Assembly (NCBI RefSeq): GCF_017874035.1 | Contig: NZ_JAGGKV010000005.1 | Span: 124,001 to 188,000 of the forward strand | Source: Paenibacillus aceris | GTDB lineage: Bacteria; Bacillota; Bacilli; Paenibacillales; NBRC-103111 | Direction: 5' to 3' | DNA length: 64,000 nucleotides | Shown: piece after piece, positions 37,301-47,000 of the stretch | Position numbering within the stretch: position 1 is the first letter of the stretch | Layout: the number at the start of each line of letters is the position of its first letter | Notes under the pieces: generated by a model | Seen by the model: the letters and a program-made list of their open reading frames with translations, nothing else | Told to the model about the DNA's origin: nothing | Database searches by the model: none | Translations under genes and position numbers: made by a program

Positions 37301-39753
37301 GCAACGATGTAATCAACAATTACAAGCAATTGCTGTACATCGTGCCGAATATCGCACGTTATCAATCTTATCTGAATACGCGCAAAATTTACGAGGAATG
37401 GGAACCGAATATTTTTGATTTCAACAATGCAGCGCGCAATACGACAACTGATGAGCCGCATTTGCTTGGCGGTTCGTATGCCGTATGGAACGATACGGGC
37501 GGCGCAGGCGCCAGCATATTTGATGTGCATGCCTTCACTAAGCCAGCTACGCAAGTACTCGGTGAAAAGCTGTGGAGCGGGACGACAACCGGGCAATCGT
37601 ATGCGGACTTCAAGGGCCTTGCCGACAAAATCGACGAAGCTCCGGGAACGAATTTGCTGCGCGAGGTTGATACCAAAGGCAATGCAATCATTGCCTACGA
37701 TTTCGAGGAAGGTAGCGGCACGGTAGCGGAGGACAGTTCAGGCAACGCTTATCACGGTCAATTGATTGAGGTGTCAAGGACGGAAGAAGGTTATACAGGC
37801 GAAGGGCTGAGCTTTAACAAGGCTAACGCGCATTTGGAAACGGGACTCCAGAGCAAGGGCTTCCCGTGGAGCCTATCCATGCGCGTGAAACGAGAAAACG
37901 ATGCGCAGCAGACGGATTCGATTCTGCTTGAATCGGTTGACGGCGCCTTGAAGCTGAAGCAGAACGGCATCGATAAGCTTGGCTTTACGCGCGAGGATGG
38001 AATCGGCTTTACGTTTAATTACACCGTTCCGGTAGGCACTTGGGTGCAGCTTACGCTGGAGGGGGATAAATCCGGAACTTCGCTTTACGTAAACGGACAG
38101 TTTAAGCAGCGGCTTACGAATTCGTTCGTGCTTCCGCTTGAAAAGATTGGCAGCAGCACGTCCTCGTTTAAAGGGGTGCTCGACGATGTGCGAATTTTTG
38201 CCGACGTTCGCCCTGTGGAAACCCATAACATCGCGCTCCGCAAAGTTTCGAACGCTTCGGCCGTCGATATAAGCGGAAACGCGGGCAACAACAACGGACA
38301 AAAAATTCATGTCCAGGCGTTCGATGGCGACACGAGCACACGCTGGGAATCGAAGGCCATCGATGACCAATGGATTGACGTTGACCTTGGCGAAATACGT
38401 ACTGTGAACAAAGTGAAGTTAAACTGGTACACGGGCATGCAAGCCATTGGCTACACCATTCAGGTGTCCAACGATGAACGGACTTGGACGACGGTTTCGA
38501 CAGTCGCAAATGGAGACGGCGGCATAGACGAGATCGCATTTGCCCCTATTCAGGCCAGGTATGTGAAAATGCAGGGGACGCAGCGCAGCCCGGGCAAAGG
38601 CTATTCGTTAACGGAGTTCGAGGTGTACGATGCATCCTTATTGAAATGGGAAACAACTCAGACCGACTTGGATGCGGGGCAGGCGGTTGCGATGAAAGCC
38701 GTGTTGACTGCCGAAGGCGGCGCTGTCGACGGATCGGTAAGACCCGTATACAAGTCGTTTGATAATACGGTGGCTGAAGTGAATGCTGAGGGACTACTTA
38801 CAGCCAAGAAGGCGGGGCAGACTTGGATTACAGCTTCTTATGGCGGACAAACGGCCGTCATGGCGTTTGTTGTAAATGATAAACCTGAAGCGACCCTGAG
38901 TACAATTTCATTTGATCAAGAGGGGTACAACGTCAAGGTGAACGATGCTGTCCAAATGCTTGTTACGGCTAATTACAGTGACGGTCAAGCAGCGAATGTT
39001 TCGGCATTAGCCCAATATTCGGTGGAGAATCCTTCTCTCGCTCAGATTGATGCAAACGGTTTGCTTCATGGATTGGTGGAAGGAAACACCGTTGTAACAG
39101 CAACGTATGGCGGGGTAACGACAAGCGCAGCGGTTCAAATTGAGAAAAGCAGTACGGGTATAAACGAACTGAATGCCGTATTAACTGGGCCAGGAACAGC
39201 GAAGCCGGGCGATCCATTTACGGTGCGCATGGGCTTGAAAGGTGTGGCAAAACCGATATATGCCCAAGATATCCACATCAGGTACGAGGACAGCATATTT
39301 GAATTTGTTGAAGCGAAGTCGCTGAAAACGGGTGTAACAATTCTGCAAACGGTGCGTAAGCCGGGCGAGATCAGGCTGATCACGGTCAGCGAAGGCGCTA
39401 CTCATGCGATTGCGGCGGATCAGGACGTCATTGAGTTGACCTTCGCGATGAAGCCCTCCGTCGTGCAAACATCGGGATCCATCGCAGCGTATGATGTGAC
39501 GACAGCCGACGAGCTTGGGATCGAGACGCAAGCCGTACCGTCATCAATCACAATCATCCAGACACCGCAGGCGGTAGGCGATCTTAACCACGACGGCAAA
39601 GTGAGTATCGGCGATCTTGCCTTTGCTGCTGCCCATTACGGCAAAACAACGGCAAGCCCGGATTGGCAGCAGGTGAAAGCGGCGGATGTATCAGGGGACG
39701 GTACGATCGGTATCGACGATCTGGCGGCGATAGCTTCTAAGATTTTAGAATAG
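34318..39753 (+). CDS. Secreted GH20 beta-N-acetylhexosaminidase with CBM32, LamG-like, Big_2, cohesin and dockerin domains
   Basis: The 1811-residue protein has a signal peptide (cleavage near TYA-AGEA), CBM32-1 (about 43-168), an Ig-like region, CBM32-2 (about 343-470), further Ig-like repeats, a GH20b domain (about 645-775) and the GH20 barrel (about 780-1110). HIGADEY gives the catalytic pair D926/E927 of retaining, substrate-assisted hexosaminidases. Then follow a LamG-like domain (about 1127-1300), CBM32-3 (about 1303-1440), two Big_2 repeats (about 1441-1610), a cohesin (about 1615-1750) and a dockerin (about 1754-1811, DLNHDGKVSIGDL and ADVSGDGTIGIDDL). It releases terminal GlcNAc/GalNAc outside the cell. 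SD GGGAGGT before ATG 34318. Its cohesin-dockerin tail closely matches that of the previous gene. Confidence 0.92.
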   Translation: MFHLFSRHKRSTMRSLSFLLIAAILAAFIPAGAATYAAGEATNLAAGKSVTVSSENATKNKKENAVDGNMTTPWGSLYFDPEWIYVDLGKAYSVSKVKIYWEAAYGKGYKIQVSQDAMSWTDVFATQNGDGGLDEINFEPVEARYVKMLGVQKATKWGYTIYEYEVYGVPVTLKAPTLSLSAETWTNSTVAFTIGDYDPSALTAQYKLGVSGQWLDYTGEVSLNGEGVVDVYARVKDAEGNVSAAVQRTSRIDTTAPTPPSISSNEGETNTTIVISGGTDSASGVAGYEYKLSTGGTWLRYSEPLAISLLAPVTVSARTVDTAGNTSEVVSKTIEPLNSQTFMNLAKGKTAVSSSTDSAANKTENAIDGDTATRWASLKTNNEWIYVDLGKVSTVYSAKLNWEAAFAKAYKIQLSEDGVAWTDVYTTTKGAGGIEEISFDPVTARYVKMQGVERGTIYGYSLYEFEVYGYPARSKVTLQADAETWINRDVLVTAASQETGGEISYKVGETGAWQPYTAPVKIEQEGETKVFAKWADGSGNEGPTIYKTVHIDKTAPAAPYIHRSNVLTSKQDVTFTIAGGQDTGSGIQISQYKLNDAASWIDYTGQVTVSQEGETKVTARTIDKVGNVGPAASAVIRIDRSAANNPKPTVIPSLREWSGGTGTFQMTSASRIIIDPAYASQLAKTAETFKDDLTEITGFKLPLVSADTPQTGDFYLTLQNSDAEIGDEGYYFEIGDAAVIRANTPTGVFYGTRSALQILKQDAALSRLAKGVSRDYPKYKVRGMMLDVARKYFPMSFIRDHVKFMSWYKMNDFQIHLNDNFGTYSAFRLESETYPELTAKDGHYTKAEFRELQDMAAVQGVTITPEFDTPAHSLAFTNIKPEIAWAGDSSKVHLDLKNPETYKFVESLWDEYIPLFDSPNMHIGADEYDYSTAEIRDDFRAYVNHFNNYVKSKGKSARMWGSLGRISGPRPVDKDITVNIWDNDWQNPVTTINSGNDVINNYKQLLYIVPNIARYQSYLNTRKIYEEWEPNIFDFNNAARNTTTDEPHLLGGSYAVWNDTGGAGASIFDVHAFTKPATQVLGEKLWSGTTTGQSYADFKGLADKIDEAPGTNLLREVDTKGNAIIAYDFEEGSGTVAEDSSGNAYHGQLIEVSRTEEGYTGEGLSFNKANAHLETGLQSKGFPWSLSMRVKRENDAQQTDSILLESVDGALKLKQNGIDKLGFTREDGIGFTFNYTVPVGTWVQLTLEGDKSGTSLYVNGQFKQRLTNSFVLPLEKIGSSTSSFKGVLDDVRIFADVRPVETHNIALRKVSNASAVDISGNAGNNNGQKIHVQAFDGDTSTRWESKAIDDQWIDVDLGEIRTVNKVKLNWYTGMQAIGYTIQVSNDERTWTTVSTVANGDGGIDEIAFAPIQARYVKMQGTQRSPGKGYSLTEFEVYDASLLKWETTQTDLDAGQAVAMKAVLTAEGGAVDGSVRPVYKSFDNTVAEVNAEGLLTAKKAGQTWITASYGGQTAVMAFVVNDKPEATLSTISFDQEGYNVKVNDAVQMLVTANYSDGQAANVSALAQYSVENPSLAQIDANGLLHGLVEGNTVVTATYGGVTTSAAVQIEKSSTGINELNAVLTGPGTAKPGDPFTVRMGLKGVAKPIYAQDIHIRYEDSIFEFVEAKSLKTGVTILQTVRKPGEIRLITVSEGATHAIAADQDVIELTFAMKPSVVQTSGSIAAYDVTTADELGIETQAVPSSITIIQTPQAVGDLNHDGKVSIGDLAFAAAHYGKTTASPDWQQVKAADVSGDGTIGIDDLAAIASKILE

Positions 39754-39770
39754 GTAGATCAAGAATCTAA

Positions 39771-39815
39771 AACCTAGTTCCGTCTCTTTTTGAGACAGGA
39801 CTAGGTTTTTTTTTT
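39771..39815 (+). terminator. Strong terminator after the GH20 gene
   Basis: AACCTAGT (39771-39778) pairs with ACTAGGTT (39800-39807), with an inner GTCTC/GAGAC stem, followed by nine or more Ts. It ends the secreted-enzyme block. Confidence 0.93.
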
Positions 39816-40016
39816 CGCAGAAATATCGATCGTAACGAGAAGTGAATGATGATTCAGGCTTTGGATGATATTTCCCCGGAAATGATCGATTACGAGTTCC
39901 TGGTGATTAGGGGGTTTTATATACTATCGTAATTAAAGACAACCGTTAATAATTTATTACATACTTTTCCATGAATACTGGTGGTAAAATCTGATTGTAA
40001 GACTAGGGGGATGATT

Positions 40017-42293
40017 ATGAAAAGGAAAAGTTACTTCGTAAAGCTGCTCTCCTTCAACATCGTATTGGTCATCATTGCCGTTTCGTTTCTTGGTTATATA
40101 GCCTATTATAAGACATCCTCCTTAATGAACGAGAAGATCGATAAAATAAACGCACAGCTTCTCCTTCAGTCGCAGATTCAGTTGGAAAATTCGCTGCAAA
40201 CTGTTGAAAGCGCAATCATCCAATTTACACTGCTGCCCAGCTTTACTAGCCTATTGGACGATGACCTTACGATGAACAGTTATGACAATTACGTTAAGGT
40301 TAAAAATATGGTGTCAGAGGTCAGCTCTTTATACGCCCATTCCTCGATCATCAACAGTCTGGAAATTATTAATTTGGAAAAAGGGTGGGTTTTACGTAAT
40401 GGCGGGGTACTCTTGATCAACGAGGTATATACCCGTGAAGAAATTGACCAGTTTAGGAAAGTCGTTTCACGCTCGAAATGGAGTAAATCTGCCAATTCTG
40501 ATTTTTTCCAGTACACATTGAAGGTACCTTTTTCAGCGATTGACCGGTTCCAGGGAATCGTGAGAACCAAAATTTCGAGCAGCGACATATTTCGTGAGCT
40601 GATGCCGAGCAAAGACTTAGGCCAGATGACAATGATTGACGACGATGGCAATATTATTCGGAATATTACGCAGTATGAGCTTCGAGATCAAGACGTGAAC
40701 CACCTTGTCCAAATGATTCAAATGCAAGTTAACCAAACCCCGCAAGGTAATTTCTTATCCAAAATCAACGGATCCCAATATTCGTTTATTTTTCGGCATT
40801 CCGAAAAATATAAATGGACTTATATATCGTTGATATCGACCTTAGAGGCCGAGCAAAACTCCCGATTCATTGGTCTGTTTATTTTTATCACAGGTTTTGT
40901 TGTGGTTAGTGTGTTTTTCGTGCTTTCCTTTTACGGCACCCGAAGACTATACTCTCCTATCAAACGACTGTACCATATGATCGCATATAACTCCTCGGAG
41001 AAACTAAATGCGCAGTCGCAAAGCAACGAAATGGATTATATAAATAATCGGATGCACGCTTTTTTTCAGGACAGCCAGAAGCTCAAGGTTCAGCTGCATA
41101 TTCAAACGAATCAACTAAACGATTTTTTTGCTTTTAAACTGTTTCAAGGGGAAGTGAACCCTCAGGAAATCGAAAGTAATTTCAGGCGTGATGCTTGCTG
41201 GAACCATTTTTATGTACTCACGGTACAGATCGACACCTTACAAGATACCGGTTATAAGGATTCAGACCGAGATCTGTTATTATTTGCTGTGAAAAATATG
41301 CTGGGCGAAACCGCCTCGGACTTGTTAGTACTGAATCCCGTCATTATGAATCATACGCAAGTCGTCCTGCTCGGCGCTGATCATCAACATGTGGATGCTT
41401 TTAAGGAGGAGCTTTACTTACTGTCTCGTTCTATCCAGCAGGTTGTAAATCAGTATTTGCGTCTTCAAGTAAGTATTGGAATCAGCCGTCCGTTCAACCA
41501 GCCAGTAGAAGCATCTACTGCATATGGCGAGGCAACGGATGCTTTAAAATCAAGGTTTACCCAGGGCAGAGAGGCCATCCTGTATGCTTCCGACTTTGAT
41601 TCTAACGAATCGGGCAACAAGGGCAAATACCCCGGATTTATGGTGAAAGAATTAATCGATGCGATCAAATTCGGTGACGCGGAGCAATCGAAGCGAACGC
41701 TTCATGACGTCATTGCGGAAATATGTTCAGGTCACTATGGTTATCGGTATTGTTCCATGTTTATTTTTCTGCTGCTTATGGATTTGATCAAGATTTCCCA
41801 TCAATCGGATGAAATGTTCGTCTCTTTGTTCAAAGAAAAACCGATTTTTCAGAAGCTGGATCAACTGCTGCAGACTTCTGTCCAAGAAATGGAGGCGTGG
41901 ATTTTCGAGCATGTCGTTCAATTGATCATGGTCGAAATGTTGGCCCGCAGTGAATCCCAGCAGAGGAATATGATCAAAACACTGATTCAAATCATCCATG
42001 ATGAATACCATTCCGAGTTGACGCTCGAAGCCTGTGCTTCCCGTTTTCATTATAACCCAAATTATTTGGGGCAAATTTTCCGAAAAGAAACGGGGAGCAG
42101 CTTTAGCGATTATTTATCCCAATACAGACTGAATATAGCGAGAAGATTGCTCGCTGAAACGGATGATCAAATTCAGGAGATCGCCGAAAAGTTGCGGTTC
42201 AGCAATTCGCAAAATTTTATTCGTTATTTTAAGAAGATGGAAGGGATCACGCCTAAACAGTACCGAGATAAATTAGTGAAATTTAACGGATAA
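40017..42293 (+). CDS. Membrane-anchored AraC-family regulator
   Basis: The protein of about 758 residues has a first helix (about 8-30), an extracellular region to about 275, a second helix (about 280-304), a cytoplasmic linker and a C-terminal AraC double HTH (about 655-755; YHSELTLEACASRFHYNPNYL and FSNSQNFIRYFKK). It probably senses a ligand outside and activates the uptake operon at 42519. ATG 40017 is placed 6 bases after AGGGGG; the in-frame ATG at 40011 abuts that SD and is too close. Confidence 0.92.
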   Translation: MKRKSYFVKLLSFNIVLVIIAVSFLGYIAYYKTSSLMNEKIDKINAQLLLQSQIQLENSLQTVESAIIQFTLLPSFTSLLDDDLTMNSYDNYVKVKNMVSEVSSLYAHSSIINSLEIINLEKGWVLRNGGVLLINEVYTREEIDQFRKVVSRSKWSKSANSDFFQYTLKVPFSAIDRFQGIVRTKISSSDIFRELMPSKDLGQMTMIDDDGNIIRNITQYELRDQDVNHLVQMIQMQVNQTPQGNFLSKINGSQYSFIFRHSEKYKWTYISLISTLEAEQNSRFIGLFIFITGFVVVSVFFVLSFYGTRRLYSPIKRLYHMIAYNSSEKLNAQSQSNEMDYINNRMHAFFQDSQKLKVQLHIQTNQLNDFFAFKLFQGEVNPQEIESNFRRDACWNHFYVLTVQIDTLQDTGYKDSDRDLLLFAVKNMLGETASDLLVLNPVIMNHTQVVLLGADHQHVDAFKEELYLLSRSIQQVVNQYLRLQVSIGISRPFNQPVEASTAYGEATDALKSRFTQGREAILYASDFDSNESGNKGKYPGFMVKELIDAIKFGDAEQSKRTLHDVIAEICSGHYGYRYCSMFIFLLLMDLIKISHQSDEMFVSLFKEKPIFQKLDQLLQTSVQEMEAWIFEHVVQLIMVEMLARSESQQRNMIKTLIQIIHDEYHSELTLEACASRFHYNPNYLGQIFRKETGSSFSDYLSQYRLNIARRLLAETDDQIQEIAEKLRFSNSQNFIRYFKKMEGITPKQYRDKLVKFNG

Positions 42294-42330
42294 AGGACCT
42301 AGGACAGCGCAGGCTGCCCGCTCTCGATTG

Positions 42331-42353
42331 AGCGCGCGGTATGCGCGTTTTTG
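42331..42353 (+). terminator. Terminator after the AraC regulator
   Basis: AGCGCGC (42331-42337) pairs with GCGCGTT (42343-42349), including one G-U, around a 5-base loop, followed by further Ts and GCTTTT. The stretch 42354-42518 is the leader of the next operon and shows no other recognisable element. Confidence 0.75.
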
Positions 42354-42518
42354 CTTTTGGAGGACTTTGTGGATAATCACTTCGTTACTGTGCTGCAGAT
42401 TACTCGTGAAACCCGTGGATGCGGAATGATCCGTAGAGAACTGCGGAACAGATTATTTACAATTGGCAGCCCCCTCTTGTACCTTAACGTTATCAAACAC
42501 GAGATGGGAGGTATCATA

Positions 42519-43490
42519 TTGAAAGCGTTGACAAAACTAGCGCAGCAAAGGCGTCATCCAAACGTCGCCCTCACGGAAGGAGCATGGGGCAAGTTCTTAA
42601 AGGAAATAAAAAGGGACTACTGGTTGTATCTAATGCTATTGCCTGGCGTACTTTATTTTCTGATCTTCCGTTATGCCCCGATGTGGGGGCTGGTCATTGC
42701 GTTTCAGAATTATATGCCGTTCCTCGGAATTACCAAAAGTGAGTGGGTAGGCTTCGCCCATTTTTATGCTTTGTTCACAGGTCCCGATTTTTGGATGCTG
42801 CTGCGAAATACCGCAATCTTAGCCGCTTACAACATTTTCCTGTTTTTCCCGCTGCCTATCATTGTAGCTCTAATGTTGAATGAAGTGCGGCATGAAGTGT
42901 ACAAGAGGATTGTTGTTTCGCTGGTTTACGTGCCGCATTTTCTGTCGTGGGTCATCGTTGTGAGCTTTTTTTATTTTTTCTTTGCGATTCAAAACGGTAT
43001 CGTGAATGAGATCATTCAGTCACTCGGCTTTCAGAAGGTGCACTTTCTGGACAGCGCCAGCTGGTTTAGGCCAATGGTTACCTTGGAAGTCATCTGGAAA
43101 GAAACGGGCTGGGGCACGATTATCTTCATGGCGGCGCTGGCCGGCGTCAATCCACAGCTTTATGAAGCGGCACGAATGGACGGGGCGAACCGTTGGCGGC
43201 AGCTTTACCACATTACGCTGCCTTCGATACGAAGCACCATTATCATCCTGCTGATCCTGCGGCTGGGATCGTTTCTCGATACAGGCTTCGAACAAATTTA
43301 TCTCATGCTTAATACGCTGAACCGGGAAGTCGGGGAGGTTTTCGACACGTATGTATACACGGTAGGGATACTGGGTGGCCAATTCGGCTTCAGCGCAGCG
43401 GTTGGCATGTTCAAGTCAGTGATTGGACTTCTTTTGGTTATGATCACGAATCGGCTGGCGAAAAAGTTCGGGGAAGAAGGCATTTACTAA
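42519..43490 (+). CDS. ABC transporter permease (LplB/YteP type)
   Basis: The 323-residue protein has about six helices, LMLLPGVLYFLIF and YAPMWGLVIAFQNYMPFLG near the N-terminus, and the coupling motif YEAARMDGANRWRQLYHITL. TTG 42519 is chosen because GGGAGG precedes it by 8 bases; an upstream in-frame start at 42351 would begin inside the terminator and add a non-homologous stretch. It forms a channel with the next gene. Confidence 0.9.
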   Translation: MKALTKLAQQRRHPNVALTEGAWGKFLKEIKRDYWLYLMLLPGVLYFLIFRYAPMWGLVIAFQNYMPFLGITKSEWVGFAHFYALFTGPDFWMLLRNTAILAAYNIFLFFPLPIIVALMLNEVRHEVYKRIVVSLVYVPHFLSWVIVVSFFYFFFAIQNGIVNEIIQSLGFQKVHFLDSASWFRPMVTLEVIWKETGWGTIIFMAALAGVNPQLYEAARMDGANRWRQLYHITLPSIRSTIIILLILRLGSFLDTGFEQIYLMLNTLNREVGEVFDTYVYTVGILGGQFGFSAAVGMFKSVIGLLLVMITNRLAKKFGEEGIY

Positions 43491-43520
43491 GCTTACAGGA
43501 AAGGAGGTGAAGGCATACAT

Positions 43521-44393
43521 ATGTACAGATCATGGGGCAGCAAGCTGTTCGACAGCGTCAATTATTTGCTTTTATTTCTATTGGCCTTGATTACGGTCGT
43601 TCCGTTTCTGCTCAACGTGACCGGCTCGTTCGCCGCTCCGGAGGAAGCTCTTCGGAAGAGCTATGTACTTATCCCGGAGACATTCTCGCTCGCCGCTTAC
43701 CAGTACATTTTCAGTACGAAAATTATTCCGCACTCGTTATTGGTTACGATTTTCATTACGGTTGCGGGAACAGCTATTAATATCGTGCTTACCGCCCTGC
43801 TGGCATTTCCTTTAGCCAACAAACGGCTGCGGATACGCAAGCCGGTCATGCTGATGGTCGTTTTCTCCATGCTGTTCAGCGGAGGGATGATTCCGACCTA
43901 TTTGGTCGTGAAAAATCTAGGACTGCTCAACACATACGGCGCCCTGCTGCTTCCCGGGGCCATCAGCGCCTTTTATCTGATTATATTGAAAAACTTTTTC
44001 GCCCAACTACCGGATGAACTGGAGGATTCGGCCAGGATAGACGGAGCTAGCGATCCACAGATCTTGTTCCGGATCGTGATTCCGCTATCGATGCCGGCGA
44101 TAGCGACATTAACACTGTTTTATGCGGTCGGGCATTGGAATCAATTTCTAAACGCCCTTCTCTATATCAATGATGCGGACAAGTTTCCAATACAGGTATG
44201 GCTGCGTCAAATCGTCCTTCTCTCACAAACCGGCATAGGTGATTCCACAAACAACTTCGAGGGGGTGATTCCGCCGGGTAAAACAATCCAAATGGGAGTA
44301 ACGGTCGTATCCACTGTTCCTATCTTGCTCGTATATCCTTTCTTACAACGGCATTTCGCGAAAGGCGTGCTGCTCGGGTCAGTTAAAGAGTAG
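43521..44393 (+). CDS. ABC transporter permease (LplC/YtcP type)
   Basis: The 290-residue permease has about six helices, the coupling motif EDSARIDGASDPQILFRIVI and the ending YPFLQRHFAKGVLLGSVKE. AAAGGAGGTGA gives it a near-perfect SD. Unlike the other uptake loci in the window, here the permeases precede the binding-protein gene. Confidence 0.94.
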   Translation: MYRSWGSKLFDSVNYLLLFLLALITVVPFLLNVTGSFAAPEEALRKSYVLIPETFSLAAYQYIFSTKIIPHSLLVTIFITVAGTAINIVLTALLAFPLANKRLRIRKPVMLMVVFSMLFSGGMIPTYLVVKNLGLLNTYGALLLPGAISAFYLIILKNFFAQLPDELEDSARIDGASDPQILFRIVIPLSMPAIATLTLFYAVGHWNQFLNALLYINDADKFPIQVWLRQIVLLSQTGIGDSTNNFEGVIPPGKTIQMGVTVVSTVPILLVYPFLQRHFAKGVLLGSVKE

Positions 44394-44450
44394 GAAAGGC
44401 GGTCCGGGAGTGAAAGACCAATACAATAATAGTATGGAGGTCATGGTTTC

Positions 44451-45947
44451 ATGAGAAAAGAGTCCAAGCGGATTGTACCCATGGTGTCAATACTGCTAAT
44501 TGCGGCATTGACCGGATGTTCTGGAGGCAGCAAACCGTCCGAGGCAGGCAGTACGGAATCAGCAGCGCCGTTTCGAATTAAAATGATGAGCCAATTTGAA
44601 AGTGCAGAGCCTCCGACAGCGGACAACCCCATTGTGAAATACATTGAACAGCAGACGAATACGAAACTCGATATCACATGGGTACTGAACTCCAATTATA
44701 CGGATAAATTGAACGTGTCGATGGCGTCCGGGGACCTGCCACAGGCGATGCTTGTCGTCAATCCGCAGGATACGGTCATCGTGAGCGCCGCGCAGAGCGG
44801 GTTTTTCTGGGATGTCGAGCCCTATTTGAAGGACTATCCGAACCTAAGCAAATTAGATAAAGATACGCTGAACAATACCCGGATTAACGGGAAGATATAT
44901 GGACTTTACCGGGGCCGTTATCCGGAAAGGATCGTCATGTTTTACCGGAAAGATTGGTTGGATAAAGCCGGGATCAAAGAGCCGCCTAAAACCGTGGACG
45001 ATTACTATCATGTGCTAAAGGCTTTTACGTCGAACGACCCGGATAAAAACGGGAAGCAGGACACATGGGGCATCACCGAAAATAAAGATTTGAGCACCTA
45101 TACGTTTCCGCTCCTGTTCGGCGCACCGAATGGGTGGGGGTATATCAATAACCAGGCCATTCCGGACTTCATGACCAAGGAATATATGGACTATTTGAAA
45201 TTCATGAAAAAGCTGTACGACGAAAAGATCCTCAACCAGGACTTTGCCACTGTGCCGGGCGCCAAAGTATCGGAGGATTGGATAAATGGGAAAATCGGCA
45301 TCCGAGGAAACATCGTCGAGGCTTACCGTGGCGAAACATTCGTCGGCCTTGGCAAAACACTGCCAGGCGCAGACGTTCACATCATTCCGGCGCTTGTATC
45401 GACGAACGGCCAGAAGCGGGTTGCCAAAGGCAGCGGGTACTTAGGCATGTATATGTTTCCGAAGTCGAGCGTCAAAACGGAAGCGGAATTGAAGAGGATA
45501 CTAAGCTTCTTTGACAAGATGGTCGACGACAAGATGGTGAAGTCGGTCATACTCGGCGTTGACGGGGTTCACTACAAGGAAGAGAACGGCGTACAAAAGA
45601 TTTTGGACGACACCAAATACAACAAGGAAGTCGTGCCGGTCCAACACCTCGCAATGCGTATGGACCTTATCAACAACGGAACGCCGCTCGCGAAAGAGGC
45701 GGCGGAGACACTTAAGGAAATCAAGCAATACGGAGTTGCCGACGTATCGCACGGACTCATTCTAAGTGACGACAGCAAGAAAAAGCTGTCGACGAATAAG
45801 AAGATTATTGACGATGCGAAAATCAAGTTCATCATGGGCGTCATCGATGAAGGTGGCTGGAATAAAGAGCTTGAGAAATGGAAGCAGTCCGGCGGCGCCG
45901 ACGTCATCAAGGAATATACCGAGCTATACAACAAGTACAAGAAATAA
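44451..45947 (+). CDS. Extracellular solute-binding lipoprotein
   Basis: The 498-residue lipoprotein has lipobox LTGC (C23), SGDLPQAMLVV, YRKDWLDKAGI and a calcium-loop-like DPDKNGKQDTWG segment (near residue 196). It belongs to the same broad family as the other binding proteins of the window but is more divergent and shorter. It should present an oligosaccharide to the permeases just upstream. SD ATGGAGG before ATG 44451. Confidence 0.92.
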   Translation: MRKESKRIVPMVSILLIAALTGCSGGSKPSEAGSTESAAPFRIKMMSQFESAEPPTADNPIVKYIEQQTNTKLDITWVLNSNYTDKLNVSMASGDLPQAMLVVNPQDTVIVSAAQSGFFWDVEPYLKDYPNLSKLDKDTLNNTRINGKIYGLYRGRYPERIVMFYRKDWLDKAGIKEPPKTVDDYYHVLKAFTSNDPDKNGKQDTWGITENKDLSTYTFPLLFGAPNGWGYINNQAIPDFMTKEYMDYLKFMKKLYDEKILNQDFATVPGAKVSEDWINGKIGIRGNIVEAYRGETFVGLGKTLPGADVHIIPALVSTNGQKRVAKGSGYLGMYMFPKSSVKTEAELKRILSFFDKMVDDKMVKSVILGVDGVHYKEENGVQKILDDTKYNKEVVPVQHLAMRMDLINNGTPLAKEAAETLKEIKQYGVADVSHGLILSDDSKKKLSTNKKIIDDAKIKFIMGVIDEGGWNKELEKWKQSGGADVIKEYTELYNKYKK

Positions 45948-45998
45948 CAGAGAAAAGTGTTAAATCAGAAATAAAACTGTAAAGAGAGGATGAGTAAT

Positions 45999-46976
45999 TT
46001 GAAGGTGGTACTGGTCGGTTTGGGAAACTTTGGTTCAGGTTGGTATAGGAGACTGAGACGCCATCCGGGGGTGCAGGCGGTATGCGTTGTTGAAGCTAAC
46101 GCTCAGCTCCGGGAAACGATTGATTCGGAAACCCCGTTTTATTCGACTTTGAAAGAGGCAATTATTAGTGAGCACCCTGATATTGTCATTAATGTTACGC
46201 CGCCTCATGTTCACACTGCGATAAACGAAATCGCTTTCGAGCATGGTCTGCCTGTGCTCTGCGAGAAGCCGATTTCAGACGATATCATGGATGCGCAATA
46301 TATTGTCGGCCAGGCGGAACTGAAAAATATCCCGTTCATGATTTCCGAGAATTACCGCTTCTTCGCTCCGGTGCTGAAAGTAAAAGAGCTTTTAGACAGC
46401 GGCACCATCGGACATTTGTCATCGGCTCATATCGAATTTGACCGCTATCATGTGGTACCCGTACCTTATTTCAATCGGATGGCAAACGGACTGTTGGAAG
46501 ATGTGGCGATTCATCATTTTGATATGATCCGTTATTTTACCGGTCAGGAAGCGGTCAAAGTGTTTGCTGTGAACAGCAACCCGCCTGGAAGCTGGACGGA
46601 GACAACGACGATCCACCTCAGCGCTTGGATGGAGCTTGACGGTGGGACCATTGTGGATTATCACGGCAGTATGATGGCTAAGGGGAAAGTGACCGAATGG
46701 TATGGAGATTGGCGTTTCGAAGGAGCGGAAGGCGCGATTGTATTAACGAGCAACCGAGTGCAGCTAATCAAGGAAGGAAAGGCGGATGAAGTGTATACCT
46801 TTGACGGGGTAGGAAACGTACTGTCGATTGATGAATTTCTAGCTGCGCTGAAGGAAAAGCGTGAGCCTAGACCAAGCGGTAGAGACTATTTGAAGTCGCA
46901 AATATTGGTGCATGCTGCTGCCGTCTCGTCGAGAGATGGCAAAATGGTTTCCGTAGAAGATGTACTCAAAAAATAA
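45999..46976 (+). CDS. Gfo/Idh/MocA-family oxidoreductase
   Basis: The protein of about 325 residues has an N-terminal Rossmann domain (VVLVGLGNFGSG), the VLCEKPIS signature near residue 90 and a C-terminal substrate domain. TTG 45999 is placed 9 bases after GAGAGG; an ATG at 45990 is in frame but touches that SD. It lies between the binding protein and a GH95-like hydrolase and probably oxidises or reduces a sugar released by that enzyme. Confidence 0.88.
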   Translation: MKVVLVGLGNFGSGWYRRLRRHPGVQAVCVVEANAQLRETIDSETPFYSTLKEAIISEHPDIVINVTPPHVHTAINEIAFEHGLPVLCEKPISDDIMDAQYIVGQAELKNIPFMISENYRFFAPVLKVKELLDSGTIGHLSSAHIEFDRYHVVPVPYFNRMANGLLEDVAIHHFDMIRYFTGQEAVKVFAVNSNPPGSWTETTTIHLSAWMELDGGTIVDYHGSMMAKGKVTEWYGDWRFEGAEGAIVLTSNRVQLIKEGKADEVYTFDGVGNVLSIDEFLAALKEKREPRPSGRDYLKSQILVHAAAVSSRDGKMVSVEDVLKK

Positions 46977-47000
46977 TGTCCACAGGAGTGTGATTTCATT

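Noticed and set aside
42351-42518. N-terminal extension of the permease from an upstream in-frame start
   Set aside because: It starts inside a terminator, lacks an SD and adds a stretch unlike other LplB-type permeases.
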